64,000 nt of DNA from Casuarina equisetifolia (GCA_028551475.1 CM052358.1:13809938-13873937), one strand, 5' to 3'. Counted from the first letter of the stretch, positions 1-13,600 are shown. A program made the numbers and translations. Notes: generated by a model from the letters alone, not told the origin.

Positions 1-3000
1 TTAAGACTTTTAGTTTAAGGGTTGAGACATATAACATTTGATATTAGAGTCAATCTTACATCACAAAATTGAACCACAAATGGGGTGACCTATGGAAAAT
101 GCTATCTAAATTAAGCCAAAGTGAGAGATGCCATGGCATGAACCTCAAGGTGTTAGTTGTAAAACATGGTGGGCTCTTACAGGCTTATAAGGCCACTAGT
201 GGGGACGACGGTATCTTTTTTTAAAAAAAAAAAATTCTAAAATCCTCAAGTACAACCTGCATACAATGATGGATTCCCTCTGTGATCGTAAGTGATACTG
301 AACATGAGATGGAGGCTCTAGTCCAACCTCCATCCGCCGAACAATAAAGTTTGGCCCCATGATCCACGCAGAAAAGAAGAAAAAGGGTCGGGGTTCACGA
401 GCTCTTGGGCCTCTTCATATTGGCCAATTCCCTATGGGTTCTCTAATTGTCTTCCAAACGCATTTCTTTACCCATTTTGTGCCTTAATTATTCTCGCCTT
501 AGCTGCAACGATATTTTATGTTAAAAAAAGATAATAGTCGTCAACCTCGTGTTAATATTTCGGTCCCTTTGTTTAGTGGTCGATTATACAAGATCCACCA
601 TCTCTGACAAATGATAACCATAACGAGATTGACAATTCGTTTACCAAATTGGAATCGGCCTCTTTTAGAGCCAAAAACCGGGAATCAATGGAAAGGAACC
701 AATTATTACACAGTTAAACTATTGCTTGTGTTGTTCATCAGAGCTGTTTCCTTGAGAGAGGGAAAATAAAATCATGACACTAAACCTAACGGGTCCTTTT
801 CACGTAGCTTATTCTTTTCTCCCTATTGTACCAAAATGGGCGACTCTTATTAAAAAAAAAAATGTCCCTCAGGATACCCTTTCCCTGGGGCTCTTATCCC
901 AGTCACTAGGTTCCTGAACCTCGCACGTTAGATAAGAACAAGAAGCTTTTTTCTTATTCTTGTTTTTTCCTTTTTCTTTTCCGTTTGGGTCCATAACTGC
1001 AATTAACAACTAAGGTTTGATCTGGCAGCCCCTTTTTTCCGAGAAAACTATTGGAATGCCCTTTCTCTTGTATCGATGTCTAACATATATTTAGACAAGG
1101 TCCATTGCTAAATCATACTCGGTTCGTCCACAACTTGTTGTGCCCATTTTGAGCCTATAGCGACATGTTTCCAGGCTTGAACCAAGTCTAATAGCCTGCT
1201 CCTTTTGTATCTGGTACCAAAGTTGTAGGGTAAGAGAAATGAAGCAGAAAACAAAATGGGTGAGGCAAAAGTCTGTAGGCTGGGGCATGTACCATGCACA
1301 TGGACCAAGTTTAGACACTAGTAGGCTTAGAAGGAATTCAGATGGTCAAATACTGAAAAACAGGAATCAATTACCAATCAGCCTATGAAGATAAGATATT
1401 ACAGCCATGTGAGATGGGACGGAGCCTTAACATGCCTCTCTTCTACGGAAGATACGAATGACAGACCCCCTAGCGCAGGGATCAAATGTAAACCTTCATT
1501 GATCTCTTACAACAAGCCATGTGACATTTGACATTTGAAAGTTCAAACGCCTTGACCACGACATTTGCTTCCAAATTAAAGATACAACGATTCCATAGCT
1601 ATAGACAGCTGTTCAAAAACTTCTTGTTTAACGTGAATGACGAGGAACGAGGACTGCATAAAAAACGAACATTACAAAACCTCAAGCTAGGTAGGCTGGC
1701 GACATTCATCTGCAAATTGAAGCTAAGCTATAACTCTGCACGTAGGTACTTTGCCTAGACGCCAAACGAAATGCCTGTCACACAAGCTCAAGTCCTTTAC
1801 GTTGATTTTTCTATCACTTGATTTGCGTTTCATGTCGGTCTATGGTGAGGCATGTCCGAACACCTCGCAATACTCGGAAATAGTTTTATGCTACGTGTTG
1901 ATCTTGTGAGTTGCTTAGCCTCACCGTTAGTGAAAAGTCTACATTATGGGATCATGCGAGGAAATAAATGATTAACTTTGTGATAAGTACAGGAAAACAA
2001 CAAAGCCTTCCCTTTTACTCGACGAGTAGGTCTAGTTAGGAGTGGATTTAGGATGGGGAGCAAAAGAACCCATAAGATTCTTATGTCGCTATATATCAAT
2101 GACAACCAAAATGAAAGAAAAATCTGGGGTTATTTAATTAGGAGGGCCGACAAGCATGACATGGTCTCCCATAGAACTAAAGGAATGAAAAACTATAGAG
2201 GACAAAAAAAAAAAGAAGAGGAAATTACTAAGTGCTGCTCATTTATATTCCAAAAGCAGGAAGAAAGAAACTAATATCATTAATTGTAAAGCAAATGAAA
2301 ACAAAGAGAAATTGCGATGAAAAGAAAGAACCCCAAGAGATTTGACATGGTCAATAAATCTTTTCTATTCTAATTGCATTACAATATGACAAGTTGGACA
2401 GATCATATCGTATAATGAGAATGTAACAAAATATAATTCATAGGTGAGTGAGATTCTAAGTTTGAACGTCAAAGAATTTGATTGCAAGAGTCAAACTGGC
2501 CAGCTTGTATGGAGTTGTACCAAAACTACATTGAAAATGAACGCTTGAGTAACGTCCACAACAATGACACAAAAATTTCTCGAAATGAGTTGTCAGTGAG
2601 GTGCATGAAGCACACGTTGAACATGTGTGGCGCTTCGTTTTGCAACGTTGTATGCAATAGACGCCATGTTTCTGCAAATCTGCTCTCCTTGAGACAATCT
2701 TAGGCGCTGATCGGCCGAAATAAAGATGAAACTTCAACAGCAAATTTGTGTAAAAGCAACACGTAAAGCATCGTGGAGAAACCAAACAGATTATTGTAGG
2801 TCATAGAAAATCGCTCGGATACTTCATTCAAGTTTGAAAATGATATGGGATAAAATCTAATAAGAGATGGGAACAGAAAGAACACAATAAACATAAGTTA
2901 TTGGTTTCAGAAGCCTATGTCGGAGTTTGATGTAGGAGGAACAATGATCGCTGCAGTCTTGGAGGACTTGGACTTTGAGAGGAGAGAGAAAGAGAGAGAG

Positions 3001-4651
3001 AGAACGGACTAGCTAAAGTGTTTGACTTTTCTGTTTCACTGCTTGAGACGTGCACGATGATGTTAGGGCCACACATTTGGTCAAGATCTTACAGATCCTT
3101 ATAAAAGACCGATGAATGATTAAGAAAAAACAATTTTTATGCTTCACGCTTATAAGAATGGCCCGCCTAACATGCGTTTGAAGATGCTGGGGTTCATCGT
3201 CTTGATAAGCACAAAAAGAACAAAAATGTATCTCTTGATAATCATGTCATAATCAAGTACTTTTATGTCAGCTAAAAATCTAAATAATTTTTACCACGAG
3301 GCAAACGATTTCTAAAACATTTATTTTTATTTTTCTAGATAAGTAAAATCTGATGTCTAAAATTTTGATCTCGCCTATGAAGTTATATATGTTATAATAC
3401 TTTTTCTGTTTTAATTGATCCTAGCTAATCAAAATCTTCCTCTAGAAAGGTTAGAATTTTACTATTTGCTACAAGTATCCTATTATATGCATGCTTCCGG
3501 CGGTAGATCTCCCAGATAAATGCTGTCCTTGTTAATGATTAATTTGAAAAATACTCACGCAAAATTATATGACTTGATCTCTCATACGTCACAAATGTAA
3601 AAAAAATCCATGCTTTTTCTTTCGGTTCGGAAACACTTGCAACTTCAAGGAATGAACATTATCTTGAGGCTTTTTTTTAGAAATTCTTAAGCTTTAAGTT
3701 CATCTCCTTTAACATATGCTTACGTAACTCAAAACTAATTCTTGCAACATCAGAACATTAAACATATGATAAAAGGTTTAAAACTAAGAAATAATATAAT
3801 GTGATGAGAAAAGAACTAGTATAAGAAATAGTATAACTGAAATAAGAAAAGAAAAGAAATGCAAGAAATGTAAGAATTGAAAAAACTACAAAAAAAAAAA
3901 AAAAGGTGTACACCTGTTTTAGGGTTAGTTCCTTGAGAATAAAAATGAAGAAAAATCTTCGCACTGTTGTTCAAAACTTATTTTCTAAGAGATAAACATT
4001 TTTAAGCAATATATTTAAGTTCTTGGTTAATCCTACAGAAGATATTTGTTTTCGTTAATCACTTGATTAAAAATAATTTTCATTAACAAAGTACTAAGTC
4101 TGTAGTTGGAAGCACCTAACATTATAGTTAGAGTATTACATGAAAAGTACAGATATTAACCAAAAATACATGTGTTAGAAGAAATTGAACCCCTTCAAAG
4201 GAAAATATATTCCTCAGTCACTGAAGATGAATAAAGTTGAGAGTGTATGAAAAAAATAAAAAGGTTAATATCATTAGGACAGCCCAACAGAAATTGTGGA
4301 AGGCATTCGGTCACGTAATACAATATCAATCGACCACATGCACTGGCGCACAAAAGTCATTAGGTGGTTCCCCACAATGTCAGTTGTTTCGAAAGTTTTA
4401 GCAGTCTACAACTTAGGATTGGACCACCCGACGTGCCTGAACCTCGTGCATGCGTAGTACTAGAAATTGATAGCATCCAAACGTACATGACGAATACGGT
4501 CCCAGTTGTTATCCCAAACAGTTGTTATCCTCTTTATTATTTAACACGCCTTTTGTTGCATGAGAAATTTCGTTGTGACTTGAGTTCTTTCTCAATTTTG
4601 CATTTTCAATTCTGACTGTATGGCTTGCGTATTGGTAATTATGGTTTCTAC
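1..4651. other. Intergenic, no gene recognised
   Basis: This stretch is A/T-rich with many homopolymer runs. Its open frames are short, share no recognisable domain and show no splice-linked extension. A GA-rich simple repeat lies near 2990-3005. The first 250 bases (inverted-looking phrases around 'cttataaggcc') vaguely recall old plant repeat or LTR-type flanks, but no ends or target-site copies can be defined, so no element is called. Confidence 0.6.
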
Positions 4652-4660
4652 TATAAATAG
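4652..4660 (+). promoter_or_regulatory. TATA box without an assigned gene
   Basis: The sequence TATAAATAG is a near-perfect plant TATA box. A start site would be expected about 30 bases downstream, near 4685, just ahead of the small cysteine-rich frame at 4757-4924. Confidence 0.45.
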
Positions 4661-4756
4661 CACCTCTAAAAAGCTTTTCCGGCAGGAGTCATCTTCTTTG
4701 ATCAACTCCATTGCGATATCGATGAAGCTACATTTCCAGGTTTGTTCCTTGTAAGT

Positions 4757-4924
4757 ATGCTGGTAATCTTGTTCAGATATGCTCCATTTCTATTCAAAAA
4801 GACAGATGGAGCACAATCACTTCATTGTTCGATGAGGGGTTCAAGAGATGACCCATGCAATGACGTTGCTTTAGGACCGTGCCCCACGCCATGCACGTGT
4901 CCTACCTGCGTCATGCATGCATGA
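4757..4924 (+). CDS. Possible small six-cysteine secreted peptide
   Basis: This 55-codon frame begins with a hydrophobic stretch (MLVILFRYAPFLF), then KKTDGAQ, then a tail with six cysteines spaced C-x9-C-x7-C-x3-C-x1-C-x2-C. The C-x-C pair at cysteines 4 and 5 is typical of plant cystine-knot peptides. The KKTDGA junction resembles the signal-peptide end of albumin-1 type knottins (usually ..MKKTE.A), but the last loop is far too short for that family. The start is uncertain, because no ideal signal peptide is seen and another ATG lies upstream at 4722. A strong TATA box about 100 bases upstream favours transcription on this strand. The frame could be a remnant or pure chance. Confidence 0.25.
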   Translation: MLVILFRYAPFLFKKTDGAQSLHCSMRGSRDDPCNDVALGPCPTPCTCPTCVMHA

Positions 4925-7900
4925 TCCTCCACCCTGTCGACGACCATCTTCTTCAACCTCACAGCTTCACACGCTTCGGATAAAATGGACGGCAAAGAAC
5001 TCTTTTCCATGTAATTATAACTGAACAGCGAAGTAGTTTTGCAGGAATGGGAGAGCGACATATTAGGCCAAACAATTCAGTCAAGGTATGCTGGTTTTCG
5101 ATAGATGCCCGTGGTTAGCAGGGGACAACACGAACCTAGAGTAGATTTAGGGGTCCCAACTTCAAGCTCTGTGTTGTGTAGCTAATTGAATAGGGGCAAC
5201 CTTCTCCGTAGGCAATAATGTACCATTTATGCAGACGGTTTGGACACATTCGGGACTTTCTCTGAGTCTATATTTCCACAAGATTCGAATGTACTTTCTG
5301 CCCTAAGATTCGCTTTCAAGAGATGGTGACCAATTTTGCTTTGGAAGTTCCTTTGGGCATCTTGATTAGAGATGAGAAATCTTTCCTTTGGGCATCTTGA
5401 TTAGAGATGAGAAATCACAGAGAGATTGATTTAAGATATAGTTCAAGAAAAGATAAACCTGAATCCAGGACCCCAATCATGGACTTAATATTTGCCATCT
5501 AGACCCGTAGATCAGTGAACTTAAGTCAGATATTAGTTGGGTCAGATATATGGAAGAAGAACTTTCAGAAGTCTTGGTCAGGTTTGGATGCTCATGTTTA
5601 CCTAACTAAACGTGAAAATTTCAAACTGATTTACTTGACGCCATGAACCTTCTAAGTGACAGATTCATTTCTTCCAGGCAATCACATTGACCATGCTCCT
5701 TTCGTTGACAACACAGAAGATGAACATCAATTGATTAGAAAATTTGAAGGGTTTAGTCATTCTCTTGTTCTAGCATTTGGGGACAGGAGGGAGGCCAAGT
5801 CGACGTTAACCAAACCTTTTGCAAAGTTGGAAAACCTAATTTATTGACAACGAGAAACTCTGCTTGGGATATTGGCATGGGCGCTGTAATTAGTCGTAGA
5901 CAGCCTTGTTCCAATTCCTACGTTGCGTTATTAGTTATTGTTGGTGGTTGGGTTGTCATCTTCCAGTCTTCAGTTCTATTCATAGGATGGAATCTTCATG
6001 GCATAACCCAGATAATTGTTTCATAAAAAAAAAAAAAATAAATAAAAATAAAAAACGGAGACCCAGTCGTATCTTCTGATTGAGAATTCAACTTCTTAGC
6101 AAGGCAGCTTTTTAAATATAGGGCAAAAAATCGACAGTAATATATATTCTGCAAATGGTTAACATCTCCAGCCAATTGTTTGCTAACAATAATAGTCATT
6201 TGCATAGGTGGATACTGTGTCAATACATAGTCGGTCGGCCACAAAAAAACAAAAGATGAGAAAACAAAGAAGAGAGGAGGAAGAATACGTGTTTTAGTGC
6301 ATAATGCGACTTTATTAGAATTATAGTCTTGTAACTTTTCAAAGCATTATTTTACTTTCATTTGAGGAAACCTAAAATTCAATAAGTCGTCGGCCTAACG
6401 TATCGGCAGCAAGAAAAGCCGTGGAGTTAGAATTAATCATTCTTCCTTCTTTCATTGCTTATTTTTTTCAAAAGATATGTGGGGTTGAACTATATATAAT
6501 TTTTAAATAATATTTAAATGTGAATTTATTCTTTTGTTAACGAGTTAAATAAACATAAAGTAGAAACTAATATTTCATTCCTGACCTCTAATGCTGTAAG
6601 ATGTCTATGTCTGCAACGTGATTCAAAGATGACGAAAAACACATTTCCAGTTAAGGGCCTACGCCATGCTACTCGTAGGGGCACAAAAGTTCAACCAAGG
6701 AATTAATAAGCAGTAGCGAAATCAAGCAGTGCTGATTGGCTCTTCCTATCTCGGAAAGAAAATGCCAAGGGAAGCTCCTTTCCAACATTAAGGAAAGAAT
6801 GAGATTCCATCTTATCCAACATGTGGGATGCTGGCGCTAAGTAAATTGCATTAGGAGGTACCTTCTAGAAGACAGTGAACATAAAAAGTTTTTTATTCTA
6901 AGAAGGACCACCAACTTCATAGTCTATTCTTAATCCTAACCGGCTGATCTTGTGGTTCCCTGAGTTCCACCTTTTCCATTCGAGCCCATTCGAGCCTTTG
7001 ATATCCTCGTCGGGAAGAACTTATCCTGGTAATGGCTTCAGCACGAGGGACGAGAGTACCGCAAAAAACTTCAGCGTTTACGCTCTCATGTGATGGGTGG
7101 AAGCGTATGACGAGCGTTTTCTGAGTTTTTAGGAACATAGAATTTTGATTGGTTCGTTACATGTTTGATAAATATTTAGAGCAAACTTACATATTGATGA
7201 GTTCTCTTTGTGGCCTTTTTAATTATATTCTAGCTAATTAGATGGTTTAAAAGGTAGCAGATAAGATGGCAAATTATGCTTGTTTCCATGTGAATGACTT
7301 TTGCACCACTTGAGAAGCCACACGCCGTCCATTTAGGGCCTCAAAGACTGGTTTCATCTTCCATTTTTCATTTAAGAAACCGAGACTTCCTCTCTGATAA
7401 GAGCTACACGAGCTGCTGCCACCAATCAACTAATCTAGGTTGGAACCGAAAGTCAACAAACATTCTTAATTAAACATTTGGAGTTGGCGTTGTTTGTAGT
7501 CGTCATGTTCAATGGGACAGTTGGTCTATCCATGGGGATAGGGCACGGGTGCCCAGCTCAGAGTTTGATTGTCATAATTAGCTCCTCTACGCTATCCCTT
7601 AAGGGGTAATCAAACATTAAATTTGCGCACACTCTAAGACCTTGTTGTTTCCTTCTAACTCTCCAACACAAAGGAGTTCTTTTCTCCTTCATTCGAATAT
7701 ATAAAATCGAAACCAATGGCTAAAGCTCCTTAGGATTCCATTACCATTGAGACATGAGGACCCACAAATTGACGATCTGAATCAGATTTTGGAATATCTT
7801 TATCCGAATCACTCCCAAAAGATGATCAAGAAAACAATGATAATGTAAAAGGAACTGTCATGACGTAAATTTAATGCAAAAGTTCACCTACCCTTGGGGT

Positions 7901-8250
7901 TTAAAAACATTATGCAAGCCTAGACATAGAGAACAAGTACAAGGGAAAAATTCTAAACTGGATGCAATAAACAAGAAACGAATATCAATTTCACGTCCAC
8001 GTGATTACTGCACCCCTTTATCTTTTCAGCATTCTTAATTATATTCCTAATGATATATAGCATCTAAAATTTTAATATGATTCACGGTGTCACTACTCAA
8101 CTTCTTCCCTGAAATAATTATTTTAGCTCTGATTATTCAAAGTTATGTTCTTCCCCATACGCAATCGGAGTTGCATAGCTTGGTCTTGGCCTCTCTCGGC
8201 CGTCTCCTCTCTGAAACTTGCTAGCATGCCGGCACCGGTCCTTTTCCAAG
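4925..8250. other. Intergenic, no gene recognised
   Basis: Only short unrelated frames occur here. The tract holds a 35-base-period tandem duplication at 5350-5416 and A/T-rich blocks. No domain, splice-linked exon set or RNA gene was recognised. The last few hundred bases are the upstream region of the GH3 gene. Confidence 0.6.
5350..5416. repeat. 32-bp perfect tandem duplication
   Basis: The 32-base segment at 5350-5381 (starting cctttgggcatcttg) is repeated exactly at 5385-5416, giving a 35-base period. No gene overlaps it. The identity suggests a recent local duplication. Confidence 0.85.
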
Positions 8251-8251
8251 A

Positions 8252-8308
8252 CCGACAAGGTCACTGTTCTACGCTGAACTGGCACCAAGTTCCGGCCCTA
8301 CTTGTCGG
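8252..8308. promoter_or_regulatory. Candidate auxin-response element pair in GH3 promoter
   Basis: CCGACA at 8252-8257 and TGTCGG at 8303-8308 are the two orientations of the high-affinity ARF-binding hexamer TGTCGG, placed 240-300 bases ahead of the TATA box of the GH3 gene. A TGTCTC core also occurs at 8629-8634, in the leader. Auxin induction through ARF sites is the known mode of control of this GH3 clade; use of these particular sites is inferred. Confidence 0.45.
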
Positions 8309-8547
8309 AGAAAAGTCTGTTCTTACGTGTCTAGGGTCCCAAGTGTTCCCCCTTGGTGGACATTTCGTTGGACAAGATAAATTGTTTACTTTTGGCGTGT
8401 CGATTTGAGTAACTTCATCTCCTTCGCGTCCTTCCAACCTACAATTGGTCCTGCCGTTCATGTGGCTATTTTACGACATGGAAATCCACGTCAGTACGAG
8501 AGGGGGAGAAAAAAAAAAAAAAGAATCACATTCGCATCCATTTCTCC

Positions 8548-8554
8548 TATAAAT
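8548..8554 (+). promoter_or_regulatory. TATA box of the GH3 gene
   Basis: TATAAAT lies 96 bases upstream of the ATG, which predicts a start near 8580 and a leader of roughly 70 bases. Confidence 0.6.
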
Positions 8555-8649
8555 TCACACTTCTCCAACATCCACGAACCGCACTGCTCTATTGCTCTCT
8601 CATATTCTAAATCTCATTTCTTCTTTCTTGTCTCTTTAAGCTTTCAACA

Positions 8650-10614
8650 ATGGCCACTGAATCACAGATCGCAACCCCTCTTGCCCCTTCGGTGTGCGAG
8701 AAGGATGCAAAGGCGCTTGAGTTCATAGAGGAGATGACAATGAACACAGACAAGGTCCAAGAGAGGGTTTTAGCGGAGATACTAAGCCGGAACGCAGACA
8801 CCGAGTACCTAAGGCGGTTCAAGCTCAATGGGGCAACAGACCGCAATACTTTCAAGTCAAAAGTTCCCGCGATCACGTATGAGGATCTTCAGCCTGAGAT
8901 CCAACGTATTGCTAATGGTGACCGCTCTCCCATCTTATCTTCTCACCCGATTTCTGAGTTCCTCACCAGGTGAATATCTTTTCTTTCCTAAATACAACAT
9001 TGTTTTTGTGATGACAATACAGTTTTTGTTTTGTCTCACAATCAAATTTGTCAACTTCCAGCTCCGGGACTTCGGCTGGTGAGAGAAAATTGATGCCAAC
9101 CATTCATGAAGAGTTGGACCGTCGCCAGCTTTTGTATAGCCTTCTCATGCCGGTCATGAATCTGTAAGTATATCTCGACTCGACGACTTGCTGTTGTTTT
9201 TTCGTAAACCCCAGTTGAATAATCATTGGTGCTTTACAGATATGTCCCAGGCTTAGACAAAGGGAAGGGACTCTACTTCTTGTTCATCAAGGCCGAAACC
9301 AAGACTCCAGGTGGCCTCTTGGCACGACCAGTACTTACCAGCTACTACAAGAGCGAGCACTTCAAGACTAGGCCATACGACCCTTATAATGTGTACACCA
9401 GCCCCAACGAGGCCATTCTCTGCCCTGACTCATTCCAAAGCATGTACACCCAGATGTTGTGTGGCCTCATTATGCGGGAAGAGGTCCTCCGAGTGGGTGC
9501 TGTGTTCGCCTCTGGCCTACTCAGAGCCATCCGATTCCTACAACTTAACTGGCAGCAGTTGGCCCGCGACATCTCAACCGGAAATTTGAACAATAAAATC
9601 ACAGACTCCTCTCTCCGGGAGAGCATTTGCAGAATTCTCAAACCCAACCCAGAACTCTCCGAGTTCATTATCAAAGAGTGTTCCGGGGAGAACTGGGAGC
9701 GGATCATCACAAGGATTTGGCCCAACACGAAATACCTAGACGTAATTGTCACGGGTGCTATGGCTCAGTACATAGCAACACTTGACTATTACAGTGGTGG
9801 GCTACCACTTGCTTGCACCATGTATGCCTCTTCCGAGTGCTACTTCGGGCTAAACCTCAAACCGATGTCCACGCCTTCTGAAGTTTCCTACACTATCATG
9901 CCAAACATGGGTTACTTCGAGTTCTTACCACACGGGCCGAACGCTCCAGCTCTATCACGCGACTCACCTCCACAGCTTGTCGATCTTGCTGATGTAGAGG
10001 TGGGGAAGGAATACGAGCTCATCATCACCACCTATGCTGGACTTTGCCGCTACCGAGTGGGTGACATCCTAGAAGTCACCGGTTTCCACAACTCCACTCC
10101 CCAATTTCGCTTCATAAGAAGAAAGAACGTGCTGTTGAGCATCGACTCTGACAAGACGGACGAATCTGAGTTGCAGAAGGCCACAGAGAATGCATCAGAG
10201 CTCCTAAAGGATTTCAACACAAGCGTGGTCGAGTACACCAGCTACGCAGATACGAAGTCCATCCCAGGACACTACGTTATTTACTGGGAGTTGCTGGCGA
10301 AGGACAAGGCCAACGCACCAACTGATAAGGTTCTGAGGCAGTGTTGTCTGGCCATGGAGGAGTCGCTGAACGCTGTGTATAGACAAGGCAGAGTTGCAGA
10401 CAACTCCATTGGACCACTTGAGATCAGAGTGGTTAAGAATGGCACATTTGAGGAGCTCATGGACTACGCAATCTCTCGAGGCGCATCCATCAACCAGTAC
10501 AAAGTACCAAGGTGTGTGAATTTCACCCCAATTATGGAGCTCCTCGACTCGAGGGTGGTCTCGGCGCATTTTAGCCCATCTGCGCCGCAGTGGACACCAG
10601 AACGTCGTCGTTGA
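8650..10614 (+). CDS. GH3 acyl-acid-amido synthetase (IAA-amido type)
   Basis: Exons are 8650-8969, 9062-9163 and 9240-10614, joined in frame into 598 residues, the usual GH3 length. GH3 enzymes adenylate indole-3-acetic acid and transfer it to amino acids, lowering free auxin in the cytosol. The three nucleotide-binding motifs are present: SSGTSAGE at residues 107-114 (rebuilt across intron 1), YASSECYFG at 336-344 and YRVGD at 412-416. The sequence resembles the Arabidopsis GH3.1-GH3.6 group ([29 protein letters not shown]) more than jasmonate-conjugating JAR1. It therefore most likely conjugates IAA, though the preferred amino acid cannot be read. The N-terminus ([15 protein letters not shown]) is poorly conserved, as is usual. 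The third exon is richer in G/C than its surroundings. No defect is seen. Confidence 0.95.
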
Positions 10615-13600
10615 CCGCAAATCGGCATGGAAAAAGGAGGAGGCCGTAAAAATCCGCTGGGATACATACCACGAAAGTCTGCGTCGTTGAATCTACTTCA
10701 GCTTTTAAAAGTATCTTTCCATTCAATTGTTCTTTTGAAACGTTGGGTATATGTTTTGTGTAGTAAGTTCGAATAATCTACTGTGCGCATGATGACCTAA
10801 AAGCGGAGATCCTGGAACACGATAGGCTTTTGTTCCGCAGTAGTTATATTCAAAGTGGCATATCTGTAATTTAGTCGCGTATTACGCTTGTCACTGTGTG
10901 TTTGTGGGCTTTATTTGCATGGAACTTAGTGCACGTGCTAGATACTCATCGCGACCTGCGAGTTCCTCCCAAGCAAAGAAAAACAAAATTTCTTTCTTTC
11001 ATTAATGAATAATAAAAACTAATAAACTAGTTTTATGTTCAATTCTTCCAACTGCAAAGTTGTAAGCAAATCTGGCTGGTACAAAACATCTTTGCCTTGG
11101 TTATGGTCTCCTTCACTTTACTCTTATATCACTATCCATCTAAAGGTGTTATTAGATTAACTCCTAACTTTCTACCGTCATCCTTCTATGGTAACTATAA
11201 AAGGCCCAAGTTGTCTAAGCTTATTGAGGAGTAATTTGTCTAAATTTATAAAATAAATCAAAAGTGTTTTTCTTTCTCTTATGGTCTAACCTTGGCCTTT
11301 TTCTATCTACAAAGGAATGATCCACTTTTTAGAATTAGATTAGATCAAACGAAAAAAAGACTAGTTATGATACTATGTTAAAAAATATAAATTCTTAACT
11401 CAAAAGTTAACTCAAGAATTGTAAGGTTTTTTTTTTTTTTTATCTTACACATGCTTCCTAGCACACTAAGCATTGGGTTCAAGGTTGCAAGATATTGAAT
11501 AAATTCAACTTGGACTCTTAACACCATGCAAAAAAAACTCAATTCAACCTCTACTCAAAAGGTTTCATTGAAGAAAAAATTATCTAAATTTGTATGGCAT
11601 ATTACAAGTATTTTTCTCTCCTATGTATAACCTTTTCTCCAATAATAACCCATGAACGCGTGCCTCAATTTGGAGCTGCCTACTAGCTAGTCAGCACAAA
11701 ACCATATACGCCTTCATTGCACTGATTATTTCTTCATATTCGTAAACACTAAAAACCTTTTTGCCAACGCCTTTCCTTTACAATCTAGTGTACGATTAAA
11801 ACTAATAGATATAATAATCACAAGTGATATTAGGTGAAGAACTTGCACATGAGATCCATGGAAGGTTACAAATAGTAGTAGAGTTGCCTTTATGTCCTCC
11901 AAGTTTGATATTTTGCTGTGTGTCATTTGCAGCACAAGGTTTTTCTGATCCTCAACAGAGTTTTAGCACTATTTTAGGTTTTTCTTTAAAAATGAAATAA
12001 AAGAGGAAACAAGGCTAGGGGAAACAATGCCGAGGGACCAATCATATTACCTTTCTCTCCATGCATGTGATGAAGGCCAAAGGAGAAAAAAGAGAAAGCA
12101 GAGGCCATCTAGAATAACATGTATAGCAGATTACATTTTCCTTTAACTTTTAAATGCAAATTGCTTTGGTGGGGTCGGAATCTAGATCCAACCGCGAGCA
12201 AAAGAATCGTAACTTTGCTTTCTTGTCCTTCTAACTCATCAAAAGGATGTAAGATTCAATGATCCTGGCCAAAGGGTACTTAGATGAATCATTGATGAAG
12301 ATTTGCTTACAAATTACAGCCATCTGATACGACTAACAACAGAACTCCAGCCCCTTTACACATGGGAATATAGGCAGTGAAACCATCTTAACAAACGACT
12401 TTTCTTGCACTATAATTAATAAGAGATGATCATTGCTAACACAGTAATCCAGGATTTTGTGACTCAATTGTCCAAACCAAGCACTAAGAAGATGTGGTCG
12501 GTTTGAAAGTGATTCAAAGCTGTCACAGTTAAAAACTTTAGATCACTGCTGCTGCTCAAAGTGATTCGATGTTTGAAAGTAAAAGTTTTCAATGTCTTGC
12601 CGCCTGTAAGAATCCTAACAAGAAACAGCCATAAAGCAGTGTTTCCTTTTTTGGGTGTGAACACGTTCTGATTAAACTAGTATCACTTCAAGATAAAATA
12701 ATATAATTCATGAATCATTTAGAGTTCCTTAGATTGCTTCAAATACCTCATAAAGCAGCTAAAGTAACGGCCAGGAGCTTTGGCTGCCTCACATAATGAT
12801 TCTCATGTTCCCCCCATCTCGGACATTTCTTTTGTATGTTTTTTTTTTTCTTAGGCAAGCCTTCATTACAATTAAAAAAGAGACAGAAAAGAGGCCTAGC
12901 TCTTCCATCGTGAACATTTTTTTTGTATTTCTTTTCTAAACAAAAGCATCTCAAAACAATCAAACAAGCACACAGAAAAGAGGTCGACACAAAGGGATCT
13001 ATAATCCAATCGAACGGACTTGATCCAAAGGCCAACTAAAGTGGCCGTCATAATTGATCCACGTTAGGGGAACCAAGCGGACTTGGATACAGCAGAGGAA
13101 ACCTGTGCATCGTTGAGAAATCGACTGAAGCCGAAAGGGGACAAACGTCGCCAGCAATGAACTGCATTATATTCCAGACAGACACATCCAAGTAGGTTTG
13201 GCTATCATAACGCAGATAGTTGTATGCGTGCTGGGCTTTGAGAACTAAGGGTAAGGAGGCCTGGATAGAGGCGGATGACAGACCACACAGTGTCCAGCCT
13301 ATAAAACAAGGAAAGGGAAAAAAAAAAAAATGGATGGAATGGAGAGATAAAAGTAGGAAAAGAGAAGCAGAGAGAAGATGGAGAAGCGGTTTCACACTAC
13401 AAAACTCGGACATTCTTTCCATGACTAAGGTGAGAAAAATAGGACCGATGTACCATTTCGATCAAAATAAGGATGTTGCTGTCCACTTTGCTCTAGCTAA
13501 ACACTAGTTATATATCCTTGCCACTACATTTCCCCTCTACAATTTATGTCACGGTGAGAAGAGGATACTAGTTATCCACTACAAGTTATATAACCAAGGG

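Noticed and set aside
10204-10620. Minus-strand 138-codon frame
   Set aside because: It is a shadow of GH3 exon 3 on the opposite strand.
11360-11530. LTR- or MITE-like A/T-rich segment
   Set aside because: The phrases resemble dispersed plant repeats, but no terminal repeats, target-site copies or coding domains could be delimited. No virus-derived element is called anywhere in the window.
13048-13422. Minus-strand 124-codon frame
   Set aside because: It has no recognisable domain, and its poly-F/L stretches arise from homopolymers and low-complexity DNA.
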